From Nymphaea colorata (lineage: Eukaryota; Streptophyta; Magnoliopsida; Nymphaeales; Nymphaeaceae), in contig NC_045139.1 of the NCBI RefSeq assembly GCF_008831285.2, positions 28,747,206 through 28,811,205 on the forward strand: a stretch of 64,000 nucleotides of DNA, in the 5' to 3' direction. The position numbers were made by a program, and so were the translations under genes. The notes under the pieces were generated by a model, which saw nothing but the letters and a program-made list of their open reading frames with translations, did not search any database and was not told the DNA's origin. Below are positions 1 through 11,817 of this stretch, piece after piece. The first letter of the stretch is position 1. Each line of letters starts with the position of its first letter.

Positions 1-38
1 CACACACATGTATATATATATAATTATATATATATATG
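1..38. repeat. AC/AT microsatellite at window edge
   Basis: A short CA run followed by an imperfect TA run. Simple sequence, no coding content. Confidence 0.8.
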
Positions 39-760
39 TCAAAGCCTTTTTTTTTTTTCATCTTCCTCTTGGAAACCAAGTGGAGGAAATCGGACAGCAG
101 CAGTACCGCGTTCAGACTGCATACTTTTCTTTCCTGACGCATGTGATAACGTCAGCGACCGTGCGGAGCGGGCGAGTGTTACTTTTGCTGGTTAAGAATT
201 CTTATGGCCGTGTTCCCAATTGGTGGAGCCTGCTCAACTTTAATGAACGGAAGCTTGTTCAATTTTATTAAGCTTCTCTGGATGTTTATGAAAAAAAAAT
301 TGTTGCTTAATTGGCAAAAGCATGGATCCCTTTAGTGGAGCTCCGGACTCTCTTTATGCTTTCAGGCGCATCCTGATTTGGAGGGACAAGTTCCCTCGGC
401 ATTACAAAGCAGTCAACTTAGAATGAACTAAAACAACCATACACATTAAACATGCCATTACATGAGAACAAAAATAATCACAAGTTCAGCAGTTAAGAGA
501 ACTACAACTGTCAAAGTTTTTACAAGACAGCGTCCGCATTTACAAAAAGCGGCCCAATCAGTATATACTTTGTTTGCTTAGGTTTTAACTGCTTTCATTT
601 ACAGAAAGCCGCTCAATTGTTGAGCGCTTCACAAACGCACGCTTACCCACTTGGAAAACATGCCGGAGGACGCCGTTCTTCCACCTGCCGGCAGTCGGAG
701 CTCTCTCCCTCTGCCTGACGGTTTCATGTGAAATATTTTTTTATCTGCCACTCCAGTCCA
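39..760. other. Intergenic stretch, nothing recognised
   Basis: No open frame with family resemblance and no structured RNA seen on either strand. It is the left flank of the Copia-A element. Confidence 0.5.
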
Positions 761-938
761 CTCCAATTATGTCTCATCTTACACTTCACCAAATTACATC
801 TTAAAAGTCCGTCCTTTCCAAGGCAGAAGTCCGTTTCACGTTCACACATGACAGACGTCTTTTATCTATCATTCATTGGCTCCAATTATGTCTCACCTTA
901 CACTTCCCCGAGTTACATCTTAAAAGTTTGTTCCTTTT
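761..938 (+). repeat. Diverged direct repeat, period about 119 bp
   Basis: Two copies of a roughly 58-bp segment start at 761 and 880. Each begins CTCCAATTATGTCTCA and contains TTACATCTTAAAAGT; they differ at several positions. The unit between them is not repeated further. No function seen. Confidence 0.7.
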
Positions 939-961
939 CAAAATCGTAACTAAGCAGATGT

Positions 962-1448
962 TGTTAGAGATAAAGTTGTCGATCCAACGTTCTTACCAAT
1001 CTTGCAATGTAAATCAAATGTTGAATTTCAAGCCAAATATAGAAAAAATGCAATTGATGTTAAAAAGGAGATAAAGTTGTTGCAATGTAAATCAAATATT
1101 GAATTTCAAGCCAAATATAGAAGAAATGCAATTGACGCTAAAAAGAGAAAAGCAACAAATGTTCCAACACATGAAGATGCCAAAATCTATTCCAAAGGAA
1201 AAGAAATTCAAATTTGTAATCAAGATCCAAGATTTTTAGATCTTGACAGACCAGCCTGAAATTTCTATTTAGTATTCTTTTCTTTCTCAAGATTCAGTTG
1301 TTGTTGTAAGAGAGTATTCCCTTTTTCAGAATTGTAAGAGAAGGAAAGGTTTCGTGGACGTAGGTCGAGTTTGATCGAACCACGTAATTTTTTGTGTGCT
1401 ATCTCTCTTTCCGTCTCCCTCTTTGTCTTTCTCGTTCTAACTTTGACA
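962..1448 (+). repeat. Left LTR of Copia-A, with internal tandem duplication
   Basis: This LTR is 487 bp against 390 bp for the right LTR. Most of the extra length is a 78-bp tandem duplication: the segment beginning TTGCAATGTAAATC near 1002 recurs from about 1080. A further short insertion near 1243-1256 (CTTGACAGACCAGCC area) is absent from the right LTR. Confidence 0.92.
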
Positions 1449-1576
1449 TGGTATTGGGTGTAGAGGGAGAAGCCAGCATTTTAGAATTGCCGTAAAATAA
1501 AACGCCGGCAGCATTCCGGACGTGCCGGAGCGCGTTTTTTTTTTTTAGCATTCTTGGAGCATCCGTTGTTGCTACC

Positions 1577-2450
1577 ATGGCAACCATCAATCCTCAATGG
1601 AATGCTATTGCAAGCCTCGTATTTATCAAGTTGGACGAAAACAATTACTTTCTCTGAAAATCGCAACTCCACAGTGCTATGTATAGCCAGGACTTATTGA
1701 GGTATGTTGACGACTCTTCTATTCCTCCACCGAAAAAACTGAATGCTAATTCTATAGAAATTAATCTGGAGTACATCAAATGTAAACGCTCCGACCAGCT
1801 TGCATTAAGCTGGATATTGTCTACTGTTAGTGAGTCTATACTCACTCAAACTATTTCTTATGACACGGCTCGGGAAGCCTGGGTGGCCCTGGCTAACGCC
1901 CATGCATCTCATTCAAATATTCGTATTCCTCAGTTAAAGAGGGATTTGCAAAATGCCAAAAAGAATGACAAAAGTATGTTAGAATATCTCAACCACGTGA
2001 GGTTTTTGGTTGATTCTCTTCGAGCTGTGAATGAAATTGTTTCTGATTCAGATCTGGTTTTATATACTCTCAATGGTCTATCGAGTGAGTATGAAAGTTT
2101 TATTACTACAATCACCATGTCCAAAATACCACCCACCTTTTCTGAGTTACATGATCTCTTACTCAATCAAGAGCGTCGACTTCAATTGCTTGCTCCTAAA
2201 ATCCCTGCCTAAGTTGAGTCTTTAGCCACAACCTTTTTCACTCAACGAGGAGGCTATGGTGGTCGAGGAAACTATGGCAGTCGTGGGGCTAATAGTGGCC
2301 GAAATGGTCGTGGTGGTCGTAGTCGTGGAAGGAACTCTTCCCCTGCTGGACAAAGCACTTCAGGGCAAAAGACTTCTGAAAATCAACAGGTTATATGTCA
2401 ATTTTGTGGGCGTCGAAATCATACTGCACAGACATGTTATGACATACCAA
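1577..2450 (+). pseudogene. Copia-A gag remnant with CCHC zinc knuckle
   Basis: The frame opens at ATG 1577. A Copia-type gag N-terminus is interrupted by TGA at 1655-1657, at a place where related gags have tryptophan. It continues through a UBN2-like gag domain (about 1679-2209) and meets a second stop, TAA, at 2210-2212. The same frame then runs through a Gly/Arg-rich stretch (2240-2340) to a zinc knuckle CQFCGRRNHTAQTC (C-x2-C-x4-H-x4-C) at about 2397-2438. That Gly/Arg segment plus knuckle is the nucleocapsid-like RNA-binding part. Apart from the stops the reading frame is intact, so decay here is mostly by point mutation. Confidence 0.9.
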
Positions 2451-2458
2451 AGGCTTTT

Positions 2459-3837
2459 ATGGCCATGGCCTTGAATGGTGGCCGCGACAATGCTTGGTAC
2501 CATGATAGCGGTGCAACCCATCATGTGACTCATAGCGATGATTCCATGGAAAGCAAAGTCGATTACCAAGGTGGAGAATGTGTTCTTGTAGGCAATGGCG
2601 CTAAGGCTCCGATTTTCATATTGGTAACATATTTCTCAATTCAATTTCTCATTCGGTTAAAGAATGTTATGCATGTGCCAACAATCAGTCAAAATCTTAT
2701 ATCTATCTCTCGTTTTATAAAAGACAACAATTGCTCGGTAGAGTTTGATGCTAATGGGCTTGTTGTTAGAGACTTGCAGACAAGGGCAGCTCTTCACAAA
2801 GGGAAAACTAAGAATGGTCTATACGTATGGGCTGGTGAAGACAACAAGGAATCCAAACGTACTCTTACTGTGCAACATTCTAGAAGTCTTCCAGCCAATC
2901 TTTGGCACCAACGGCTGGGTCACTCTCACTTGAAGACATTGAATTTGCTTAAGAAAAATAATTATGTATCTTTGGATGATAGTAAATTTGATTTCTGCTC
3001 TAATTGTGTTTTGGCTAAAATGCATCGACTGCCATTTGATTTCAGTTTAAGTAATAACACTTCAGTTACTTCATGCGGATCTTTGGAGGTCTGCCCCAAC
3101 GTGTTCTAGAGAAGGCTACAAATATTATCTCTTGATTGTTGATGATTTCTCCTGTTTTAGTTGGATTTTTCCTCTTGTTAGAAAATCTGACACGTTATTA
3201 TGCTTCTAAAATTTCAAGATGTTTGTGGAAAAACAATGGGGAGATAAAAAATTTTCATAGTGATTCTGGTGAGGAGTTTCTAAGCAATAATTTCTCAAAT
3301 TTTCTCACTACAAATGGGATAAAAAGATGGCTTTCTTGCCCCCACATGCCTCAACAAAATGGCATTGTGGAAAGAAAACATCGCCATGTTGTTGAAACAG
3401 GGTTAAGTATGATGATCCACGCCTCTCTCCCTCAATGTTTTTGGGTTGATTCATTTAGGACAGCCATTCACGTCATCAACCGATTGCCTAGTCCAGAACT
3501 TGGAAATAAATCTCCATTTAAAATTGTTTTCAACGCTGCCCCTCAATGTGATTATTTTCGAGTTCTTGGATGTACATGCTATCCTTTTCTTGTGCCATAT
3601 AGAGAGTCTAAACTTTCTCCAAAATCCAAAGCATGTGTCTTTCTTGGATATGGGACATGTCATAAAGGATATATATGTTTAGATCCAATCACTAACATGG
3701 TCTTTATTAGCAGACATGTTGTTTTCAACGAGACAAGTTTCTTATTTCAAGGATCTAGTTCTCCAACCATTGAAGGGGACGTTGGAAAATTGATTTTCAA
3801 TAATCTTAACGTACTTCCAGCTGAGACACAAAAATAA
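2459..3837 (+). pseudogene. Copia-A protease and integrase remnant
   Basis: The retropepsin motif DSGATHH lies near 2505, in the same frame as gag. A GAG-pre-integrase zinc-binding region follows (LWHQRLGH at about 2900, then C-x2-C near 2998-3010). The frame breaks at about 3070-3190 and again before about 3250. The integrase core resumes from 3136 in another frame, with HSDSGEEF near 3255 (second catalytic Asp) and QQNGIVERKHRH near 3352 (catalytic Glu region). It ends at a TAA at 3835. This domain would insert cDNA; here the frameshifts separate the catalytic residues. Confidence 0.9.
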
Positions 3838-4041
3838 AACAACTCAAAGTAAACCATATCTGATTCAAATCGATCTCAATATGTATTATTACTCAGTCCT
3901 CATTTATGGGAAGAAGATCCAACTCCAAACAATCATTCGTTCAATTCAGTTGATGCAAGTCCTAATCGTGGGGTTCAAGAAAATGTTATTGATCAATCTC
4001 CTCCTTCTCTCACTATTGAAACTTCAAGCAGGACTCATCCC

Positions 4042-5650
4042 ATGATCACGAGGTCTCAAGATGGAACTAGGCGACCCAAGACTTATATGGCTACTACATC
4101 TTTGGAAGAAAGAGAACCAGAAAATCTTGAGGAGGCTTTAAAAGACCCACGATGGATCGATGCCAAGCAAAGTGAAAGGGATGCACTTTACAAAAACAAA
4201 ACGTGGGACCTTGTCACACCAGCTAAGGGAGTTAATCTAGTCGGATGTAAGTGGGTTTTCAAAATCAAACGATGCTCAGATGGGACTATCGCTCGTTATA
4301 AGGCCAGACTTGTGGCCAAATGTTATAGCTAGAGGGAATGAATTGATTATTCTGACACATATAGTCCAGTGATAAAACCCATCACTATACGAGCAGTCCT
4401 GACTATCGTTGTGTCCAAGGGTTGGAGTATTCACCAATTGGATGTCAACAATGCCTTTCTTCATGGGATTCTAAAGGAAGAAGTTTTCATGACTCAACCA
4501 ACCAGCTTTTGAAAATACAACAAAACCTCACCAAGTGTGTCATCTCAAGAAAGCACTTTATGGCTTAAAGCAAGCGCCCCGGGCCTGGTTTGAAAGACTC
4601 AAAGGATATCTTCTCCAAAATGGGTTCAGGGAGTCATTGGTTGACACCTCACTCTTTGTTAGAAAAATCCAAGATACAATCATCTTTCTACTTATATATG
4701 TAGATATAATTATTGCAGACAATAATCCTCAGGAGATTCAAAGGATTATACACAGATTTGGACAAGCATTCTCCATAAAAGATCTTGGAAAATTACATTT
4801 CTTCCTGGGCATTGAAGTGTCCCTTCAAAAAGACAAAATTGTTCTCTCGTAGGGAAAATATATCAGAGATATTGTGAGGCAAGCAAACATGGAGAATGCA
4901 AAATCTTGTGTCACGCCTGCTGTTCCAAATATTCCTCTATCCAAATTCGACGGGGAAAAATTGGAAAATGAAACTCAGTATCATCAGATTATAGGAGCAC
5001 TTCAGTATGTCACTTTAACACGCCCAGATATTACTTATGCAGTGAATAAAGCTTGTCAGTTCATGCACCAGCTGACTTCAACTCACTGGACTCATGTTAA
5101 AAGAATTTTACGATATCTCAAAGGCACCATACAACATGACTTTGAGATATCAAAATCTAATTCTTTTACTTTATCTGTCTACTTTGATGCCGATTGGGCT
5201 GGGTGCCTGGATGATCGAAGATCCACTAGTGGCTATGTTACAAAAATTGGTCACAATATCATATCTTGGAAATCCACCAAACAACAGACAGTGGCAAAAT
5301 CTAGCACAGAAGCAGAGTACAAGGCCATTGCAGGAGCTCTCTCAGAAGTCATATGGTTAAATAACTTGATGAAAGATCTGAGATTTCAAACTGAACAAAA
5401 ACCAATTTTGTGGTGCGACAACATTGGAGCAACATATTTGGCCGCAAATCCAGTTTTTCATGCACGAACAAAACATATAGAAATTGACTATCATTTCGTC
5501 AGAGAGAAGGTGGCAGACAATACAATTGAGATTAAATATGTTCAATCAGAAAAACAATTAGCTGATATTTTCACTAAGCCGTTACCAGGGCCAAGATTTC
5601 ATTATCTCAAGGAAATGTTAAACGTCCTTGAAATGGAGGTTGGATCGAAG
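4042..5650 (+). pseudogene. Copia-A reverse transcriptase and RNase H remnant
   Basis: The RT N-terminus starts about 4110; its tract KWVFKIKR...YKARLVAK lies at 4249-4320. A stop follows at 4330, then [13 protein letters not shown] near 4431. A frameshift near 4510 leads into HLKKALYGLKQAPRAWFERL (about 4541). The catalytic box, normally YVDD in Copia, reads YVDI at about 4696-4707, so one catalytic aspartate is lost. A further stop lies at 4850-4852. RNase H from about 5180 (YFDADWAGCLDDRRSTSGY) to SSTEAEY and KHIEIDYHFVREK is well kept. The frame reads on into the right LTR. Confidence 0.92.
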
Positions 5651-5655
5651 GGGCA

Positions 5656-6045
5656 TGTTAGAGATAAGGTTGCCGATCCAACGTCCTTACCAATCTTGCA
5701 AGGTAAATCAAATCTTGAATTTCAAGCCAAATATAGAAGAAATGCAATTGACGCTGAAAAGAGGAAAACAACAAATGCTCCAACACATGAAGATGCCAAA
5801 ATCTATTCCAAAGGGAAAGAAATTCAAATTTTAATCAAGATCCAAGATTTTTAGATCTAAATTTCTATTTAGTATTCTTTCATTTCTCAAGATTTAGTTG
5901 TTGTAAGAGAGTATTTCCTTTTTCAGAATTGTAAGGGAAGGAAAGGTTTTGTGGACGTAGGTCGAGTTTGATCGAACCATGTAATTTCTTGTGTGCTCTC
6001 TCTCTCGCGCTCTCCCTCTTTGTTTCTCTCGTTCTAACTTTGACA
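5656..6045 (+). repeat. Right LTR of Copia-A
   Basis: A 390-bp LTR, TGTTAGAG to TTTGACA, aligned with the left LTR except for that copy's 78-bp duplication and a small insertion. It has a CT-rich end. Several substitutions separate the two LTRs, so the insertion is not recent. Confidence 0.95.
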
Positions 6046-6050
6046 GATGT

Positions 6051-6719
6051 CATTCTATCGCTTCAAAACTCTGAATTTATTGACAGTAAGTTCTGTTATA
6101 AGTATTACATACTTGCTCTAATGAACAGCTCTGAAAGTGTGTAATTATGAGTTCCAACCAAGGAAAAGAGATCCTAACTGCTTCAATTGATATTTTGATC
6201 AAAAAGTCTTGCAGACCGCTGCTCGAGTGCATGAACCAAGCTCAAGCTGGTTAGCTCCGCTTGAATTGGGCTCATGAATACACCCTTACTCTTTTATCGG
6301 ACAATCACAAAGAAAGGTAGGTTCAGTTGTTTAGGCCTTTCTCTTAATGTGTCAAGATTGAGTTGAGTTGCTTACATAATTTTATGTTGGGATGGGATAC
6401 ACATAACTTCTTAATTTTATGTCATAATTCAGAGAAGGGTGTTCATCTACACACATAAAACTTATGTTGGGATCGGCTTTCGGTTCGAATTTAAGACGGG
6501 TCCAATTTAGATGCGATGCTAGACCCCACTTGAATCCAAATGATCAGACCCAGATTTGGTCCGAACCGGAGTCCGTCCCAGTGAAGCGCGAATGTGCAAA
6601 CAATGGATCAGACCGGATATTCGACATTGAATTTAGGAACGATTCTGGCGGACACGAATTTCGACCCGCCCCGATTACGAAAAGGAATGCCCTAATCTTG
6701 CGAACACGATGCGAAGCTT
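6051..6719. other. Intergenic; probable promoter region of the KH gene
   Basis: No gene recognised. From about 6470 the sequence has many GGTTCGAAT / CCGAACCGG-type words common in plant intergenic DNA. The long open frame there (6464-6859) has no family resemblance and I do not call it coding. Confidence 0.4.
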
Positions 6720-7738
6720 TTACATATGTGTTTTGTCTTCAGCCGTCACGTTTCCCTCTCTACCATTTTCCTTCTTTTCCGAGCCCTCCGACCCATCGCT
6801 TCTCTGGACGATTTCCGGGGAATCGAGCAGGTATACCGTCTATCTCTCGTATCTTATGAGCGTCTCTCTCAGTCCGTGAGCGATTTCCCTTTCTCTTTAT
6901 CTCTAAATCAGCGTTCTCAGTTTTGCGCGGGGCAGATCTGCACGGTTTTCTGCTTTCCCTTTTCTTTTTGAGGTTTTACGCCACTGTTTTCTCTTTATTT
7001 TTCGATTCTTATTTTTACTACTGTCATTTGCTTGTGTTTGAGTACTCGCTGATGCTTTGTTGCAGTGATCTGAACCTAGAGATCTTAAATCAGTTTGTTT
7101 GAAGGGGTTGTGTTTCTAATGTTGCTTTTTTCTTCTTCCTTTCTGTTTTGAGGGTTTCGAATTCTTTGGATTGCGTCTGATTTCTTTGCACGCTTCATGC
7201 ATGGTTACCGACAATTTGAGATTAGGGATAGACCACGCTGGTGGCTTTAAGGCTCATCATTCTTCGTTTGTAGAAATCCTTCTTGCAGTGATGTAGACAC
7301 TGACAGTTTTTAGGACATCTAAGTTCTTCTTTTTGGCTATCCTTGAAACTTTGAGTAAGCAGTTTGTCAGATTGTTGCGTCAAAATGGGATACATGCTTC
7401 CTTCTGTACTGGGAGAAGGGAATAGTGGTTCCTTGGAAATGGAATACACTATTCTACAAGATGGTAGTCTATAATTCTCAGAGATGGACGCCATGTTCTT
7501 TCTTGAATGTGTCCTTTTGAATCGTTCCGTGCCTAGCTTGAAAGAAGCGCCTCTCTTCTTTGTTTTTTTTGTTTTTTTTTTTTTTGTAAGTGGGTGTCCT
7601 GATTAATTTTTGACTGCCATATTCTGGCTTGATTAAAGCTGCTTCAGATGCATACATCTTTCAACTTCTTCCTTTGTTGGCATTTTTCTTAGTCGTTGTC
7701 CGGAATTGCATTTATGCCAGGTCTTGGTGCCAAGACAG
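6720..7738 (+). other. Probable 5'UTR exon and 5'UTR intron of the KH gene
   Basis: A pyrimidine-rich leader ends in GAATCGAGCAG at about 6830 followed by GTATACC, a plausible donor. A plausible acceptor (CCAAGACAG) lies at about 7738, 27 nt before the start codon at 7766. The sequence between is T-rich with no open frame of interest, as expected of a leader intron. The exact ends are inferred; cDNA would settle them. Confidence 0.4.
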
Positions 7739-7765
7739 CTTTCTTTTGAGGTTTATTTTGCTTGA

Positions 7766-10489
7766 ATGGCCGGTCAGAGATACAACTCTGGTAAGCGATC
7801 TTATCATCAAGTAGATTCGACCATGAATGAAAATGGCCGCGGCAAGAGGAGACATTCAGGGGACGAAAGAGATCAGTATGTCCCTGGACCAGAGGACACT
7901 GTTTACCGTTATTTGTGCCAAGGGAGGAAGATTGGGAGTATTATTGGCAGGGGGGGTGAGATTGTTAAGCAATTGAGGGCTGAAAGTCAGGCAAAAATTC
8001 GTATTGGTGAAACAGTTCCAGGATGCGATGAGCGTATGGTGACCATATTTAGTTCTCGAAATCGGAATAATGAGACTGAAGCTGAGGAAGAGGAGATGAA
8101 CTTTCTTTGTCCTGCACAAGATGCCCTTTTCCGGGTACACGATAGGATTGTTGCTGATGAGACACCTGGAGAGGAAGAGTCTGACCCTGAAAACCGAATC
8201 GTTACAGCTCGCATGCTTGTACCTGCTGATCAAATTGGATGCATTATTGGAAAGGGAGGGCAAATCATTCAGAACATGCGAAGTGAAACAGGCGCTCAGA
8301 TTCGCATCTTGAAGAATGACCAGCTTCCTTCATGTGCGATGAACTCTGATGAACTTCTTCAGGTAACAGTTTATATTTTGTCAGGTGCTTCTTTCGGTGC
8401 TGATCTGCTTCATCAAGTGGACCTTGTTCTTCCAAAATAGGAATATATTTTATTGATTTTTTGGCACAAGCGGCCAGACAGGGAAGAGTCACACATTGGC
8501 ACAACGGCTGATTATCTAGTTTGGGTTAATGTTTATATCATTTTCTATAGCCTCTATCATACACCAACTGTCTAACTGTTTTAATTGTTCGCCTATCAGA
8601 TATCTGGAGACCAATCTGTTGTTAGAAAGGCACTCTATCAGGTTTCATCACGTCTGCATGATAATCCTTCGAGGTCACAGACCATGCTGTTTTCAAGCAC
8701 AAACATGTATCCTGCTGGCGGCCAGTTTATGGGTCCTAACACACCTAACCCGATCATGGGCATTGCTCCTCTTTTAGCTCCTTTTGGTGGGTACAAGGGC
8801 GATGGTGGAGGGGATTGGTCACTTGGATCATCCAATCCCTTCTTTCCTGCTCCAGTTGTTAGGGATGAGAATTCTGCTAGGGAATTTGGTCTCCGTTTGG
8901 TATGCCCCACTGGCTATATTGGTGGTGTTATTGGAAAAGGTGGTGGTATTATTAAGCAGATAAGACAGGAGTCTGGAGCAATTATAAAAGTCGAGAGCTC
9001 TACCGCTGAAGAGGATTGTATAATATCGGTCTCAGCTCGGGAGGTAAAACTCTAAATTTTCTACTCCTTCTTCTCTCTGTCTCCCTCTCTTTCTCTCTCA
9101 CAGTACTTCTCCTTACCCCTTCAGTTCTTTGAGGATCCTGTATCAGCCACTATTGATGCTGCTGTTAGGCTTCAGCCAAGATGTAGTGAGAAGATTGAAC
9201 GAGAATCCGGTGAGCTTTCATATACCACTCGCCTCCTTGTGCCAACTGCCCGCATAGGGTGCTTGATCGGCAAAGGTGGGTCAATCATAACTGAGATGCG
9301 GAGATTGACGAGGGCTAATATTCGTATATTTTCCAAGGAAAATCTCCCAAAGGTTGCTTCTGAAGATGATGAAATGGTGCAGGTTGGTTTCAATTATTGC
9401 TCTCTTGGGGACTGGCAGATAGATACTCTAAGAATGCTTACTCATTATTGGTTTTTTCAACTGCTGCAATAATTAGGCCATTGTTGTTCTGTCTGTCATT
9501 GTGCAGTAATTGTTTTACGTTGGGTTTTGGTGACTTACTTTTTGAATGTTTTTTTTCCCTTTTTTGCAGATAAGTGGGGAGCTTGATGTTGCTCGGAATG
9601 CCCTGGTTCAAGTGGCAATGCGGCTGAAGGCTAATTGTTTCGAAAGGGAAGGTGCACTGCCTTCATTCTCTTCTGCTGTTCCGTATCTTCCAATGGCAGG
9701 GGGTCCTCCTGAACCTATAAAATATGGGGGAATGACAGATGCTAAATCTTATGGAAGGGGATACTCTTATCCTAGTGGAGGTTCTTATGGAGGTCATAGT
9801 GATCTGCCCCGTTCTGAAACTTATGAAAGCTATGCAGGCAGCCAGGTGAAGTTCTGCACTTTCTGGTTTTCCTTGTGAAAGTTGCATTTATTTTCCTTGT
9901 AAACTCACTCAGTTCTCTTTTTCTCTGCTTTTTTCTTTGTGGGTCTTTGGCTTACCCTCTTGGTGGGTTATAGGAATAGTGTATTCAAGGTTGGGCGAGT
10001 GCTTTCTGCTCAAGTGCACTTTTACATTTTTAGGAGGGTTGCTTAGAGGGCATATATTTCACTTTTTAAATATGTTTCTTGTTATCTAAGTGTTATAATT
10101 AGTCACATTTGTTTCTTTTGTTAGGCTGGAAATGTCGGTGGTTATGGATCATATGGCGGATATACATCAGGCCGGTCAGGTAGTTCAGGGTAAGAGACAT
10201 GGTTTGTCTGTTCCCTTCGTTACTGAGTAGTGTATTCTTCAAACATGGTCGTGGATCCCTTTTGCTTGACTTGCCTTTGGTGCCTCCTCTTGAACTGATT
10301 TCGTTCTTTGCTTTCACAGTTGACATTACATCCTCTGAGTTTTGAAGGGCTTCCAGTATAGGCAGATAGTTACAAATGGTTGCATGGTGTTTCCTTTTTT
10401 TTCCTTTTTAATTCATTGAAACTGATTTTAGCTTTTTATTCAGGATTTCTGGTCAAACCCCTGTTTCCCATGGAAAACACGGTTATTAG
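7766..10489 (+). CDS. KH-domain RNA-binding protein, four KH domains (poly(C)-binding / HEN4-like)
   Basis: I reconstruct six coding exons: 7766-8362, 8600-9043, 9125-9382, 9570-9845, 10125-10189 and 10444-10489. All introns are GT-AG and the frame is continuous, giving 561 aa. Four KH domains carry the RNA-gripping loop: GRGG at residues 61-64, GKGG at 162-165, 311-314 and 396-399. KH2 and KH4 are each split by an intron at the same place, just before ISGD/ISGE, which suggests ancient domain duplication. An acidic stretch (EAEEEE) sits between KH1 and KH2. The tail is Gly/Tyr/Ser-rich and ends in HGKHGY. Plant relatives are nuclear proteins acting in pre-mRNA processing and stress or flowering gene expression; the exact role here is inferred. 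The last intron has an in-frame TAA at its donor, so retaining it gives a 547-aa form. Confidence 0.93.
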
Positions 10490-11150
10490 GGATCCATGCT
10501 GATTAGGGCTTTGCAGGTAGATCATCGTGTCCTCCATCCATCTTGCATGACTTCTCTGGTTACATTGACTTGTGTGTTATCCAAAATCATCATATTTGAC
10601 TAGCTTGCTTATCTTAGACCAGCCAGACCTGCCGATATGTAGATTATCTAATACTCCTGTTTTTGTTGACCGTGTTGCCTTTCCCTCTTCCTATACACAC
10701 AGCTGAGATACATGAAGCCCGGAGCCAGACCTACTGTTTTTGTCGACGAAGCCTCCAGCCTAAAACTGAAGACCAGATGCGCAGTGTTGGTGAAACTTAT
10801 GGCCCACCCTTCCCGTCTCACCAAGCTTTACAGTCTTCAGTTCCAAAGTGAAGACCTACTTGTAACTGAGCGAGCTATAATATCTGAAAGCAGATCGTAG
10901 GGAACTTTTTCAATTTCTGAGGCGTGTAATTTGCTTTCCTATCGCAGCTTTAGCCTTGCTACCGTTGTGGCGATTGTTGAATAACTTAGATTAGACTTAA
11001 CTGAGCTTTTCTTGTGCTGTGCCGTACTGTTAGAAACATCGACCTTTTGTTTAGCCTTATCTGGCCCTGGCCGACGTTTTTTGCCTAAAGAAAAAGTTCC
11101 TACATACTTTTTTACCTAATGCTTGATTTTTCAGTTTTGCTTATTTACTT
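10490..11150 (+). other. 3'UTR region of the KH gene, possibly spliced
   Basis: Downstream of TAG at 10487-10489 a donor-like TTTGCAG/GTAGATC (about 10515) and an acceptor-like CACACAG (about 10702) suggest a 3'UTR intron. The T-rich sequence to about 11150 has AATAAC-type signals near 10979. No other gene recognised. Confidence 0.35.
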
Positions 11151-11780
11151 TCCCATTCCGCTGTTCACTTTGTTTCTCTCAATGATGTTGATTTTTGAAG
11201 CTTAACTTTAGCTTCTTGAGAAATTTAAGGGAAAGACAAAAAAAGAAACCATTAGGGGCACGGAGACTGCCCTCCTGGTTTATTATTTACATCGCTTCCA
11301 GCGATGGTCGTTGATCATGTTTTTTAGGGGTTTCTGTTTTAACATGTGAGACGGTCTTATCTTTTGGTTCTTTTGGAGGAGGATGGCCTGGGAAAGCTTG
11401 TAGGTTTGAGAATTGAGAGCAGCAAGGTTAGAATTTTTGTAGCTAACCACAAGTGCAGGGCTTGGATGTCAAGGAATTGCGGTCACATGATGCGGCAGGT
11501 AAATCACGATGTCTACCAGGTGAAGGCTATGAAGTGGGTCATTTGCTGGAACTTTTGTTAGGGAAGCTGCGGTGAGGGAATCCATGTTCTGCGTGGGGTT
11601 TGCTACTTGAGCATCAGTGCGTCAAGAATCTCCCGGCAGGTGGTCTGCTAAGCTGTTGTATCCGCATCACTTGTGAAGCTTTCAAAATCCATGATGACCA
11701 GTGTTGTTAGGTATACTTTGTGTTTTTTGCCCGTTTTGCACCTCTTATTCTGACCCTGGTGTGCGGTCTCCCTTGTGTAC

Positions 11781-11817
<37 letters not shown>

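Larger units (their letters stand above)
962..6045 (+). mobile_element. Copia-A: full-length, defective Ty1/copia LTR retrotransposon
   Basis: Two direct LTRs (962-1448 and 5656-6045), each starting TGTTAGAG and ending TTTGACA, flank gag and pol remnants. The 5-bp target duplication GATGT is perfect at 957-961 and 6046-6050. A primer-binding site starting TGGTAT follows the left LTR at 1449, matching the start of the initiator-methionine tRNA site common in Copia elements. A short purine tract (GAAGGGGCA) precedes the right LTR. The order gag, zinc knuckle, protease, integrase, reverse transcriptase, RNase H defines Copia rather than Gypsy. The body has many stops and frameshifts, so it cannot move on its own. 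Confidence 0.96.

Noticed and set aside
6464-6859. 131-codon open frame upstream of the KH gene
   Set aside because: No family resemblance; rich in GGTTCGAA/CCGAACCGG words common in intergenic DNA; overlaps the probable leader of the KH gene.
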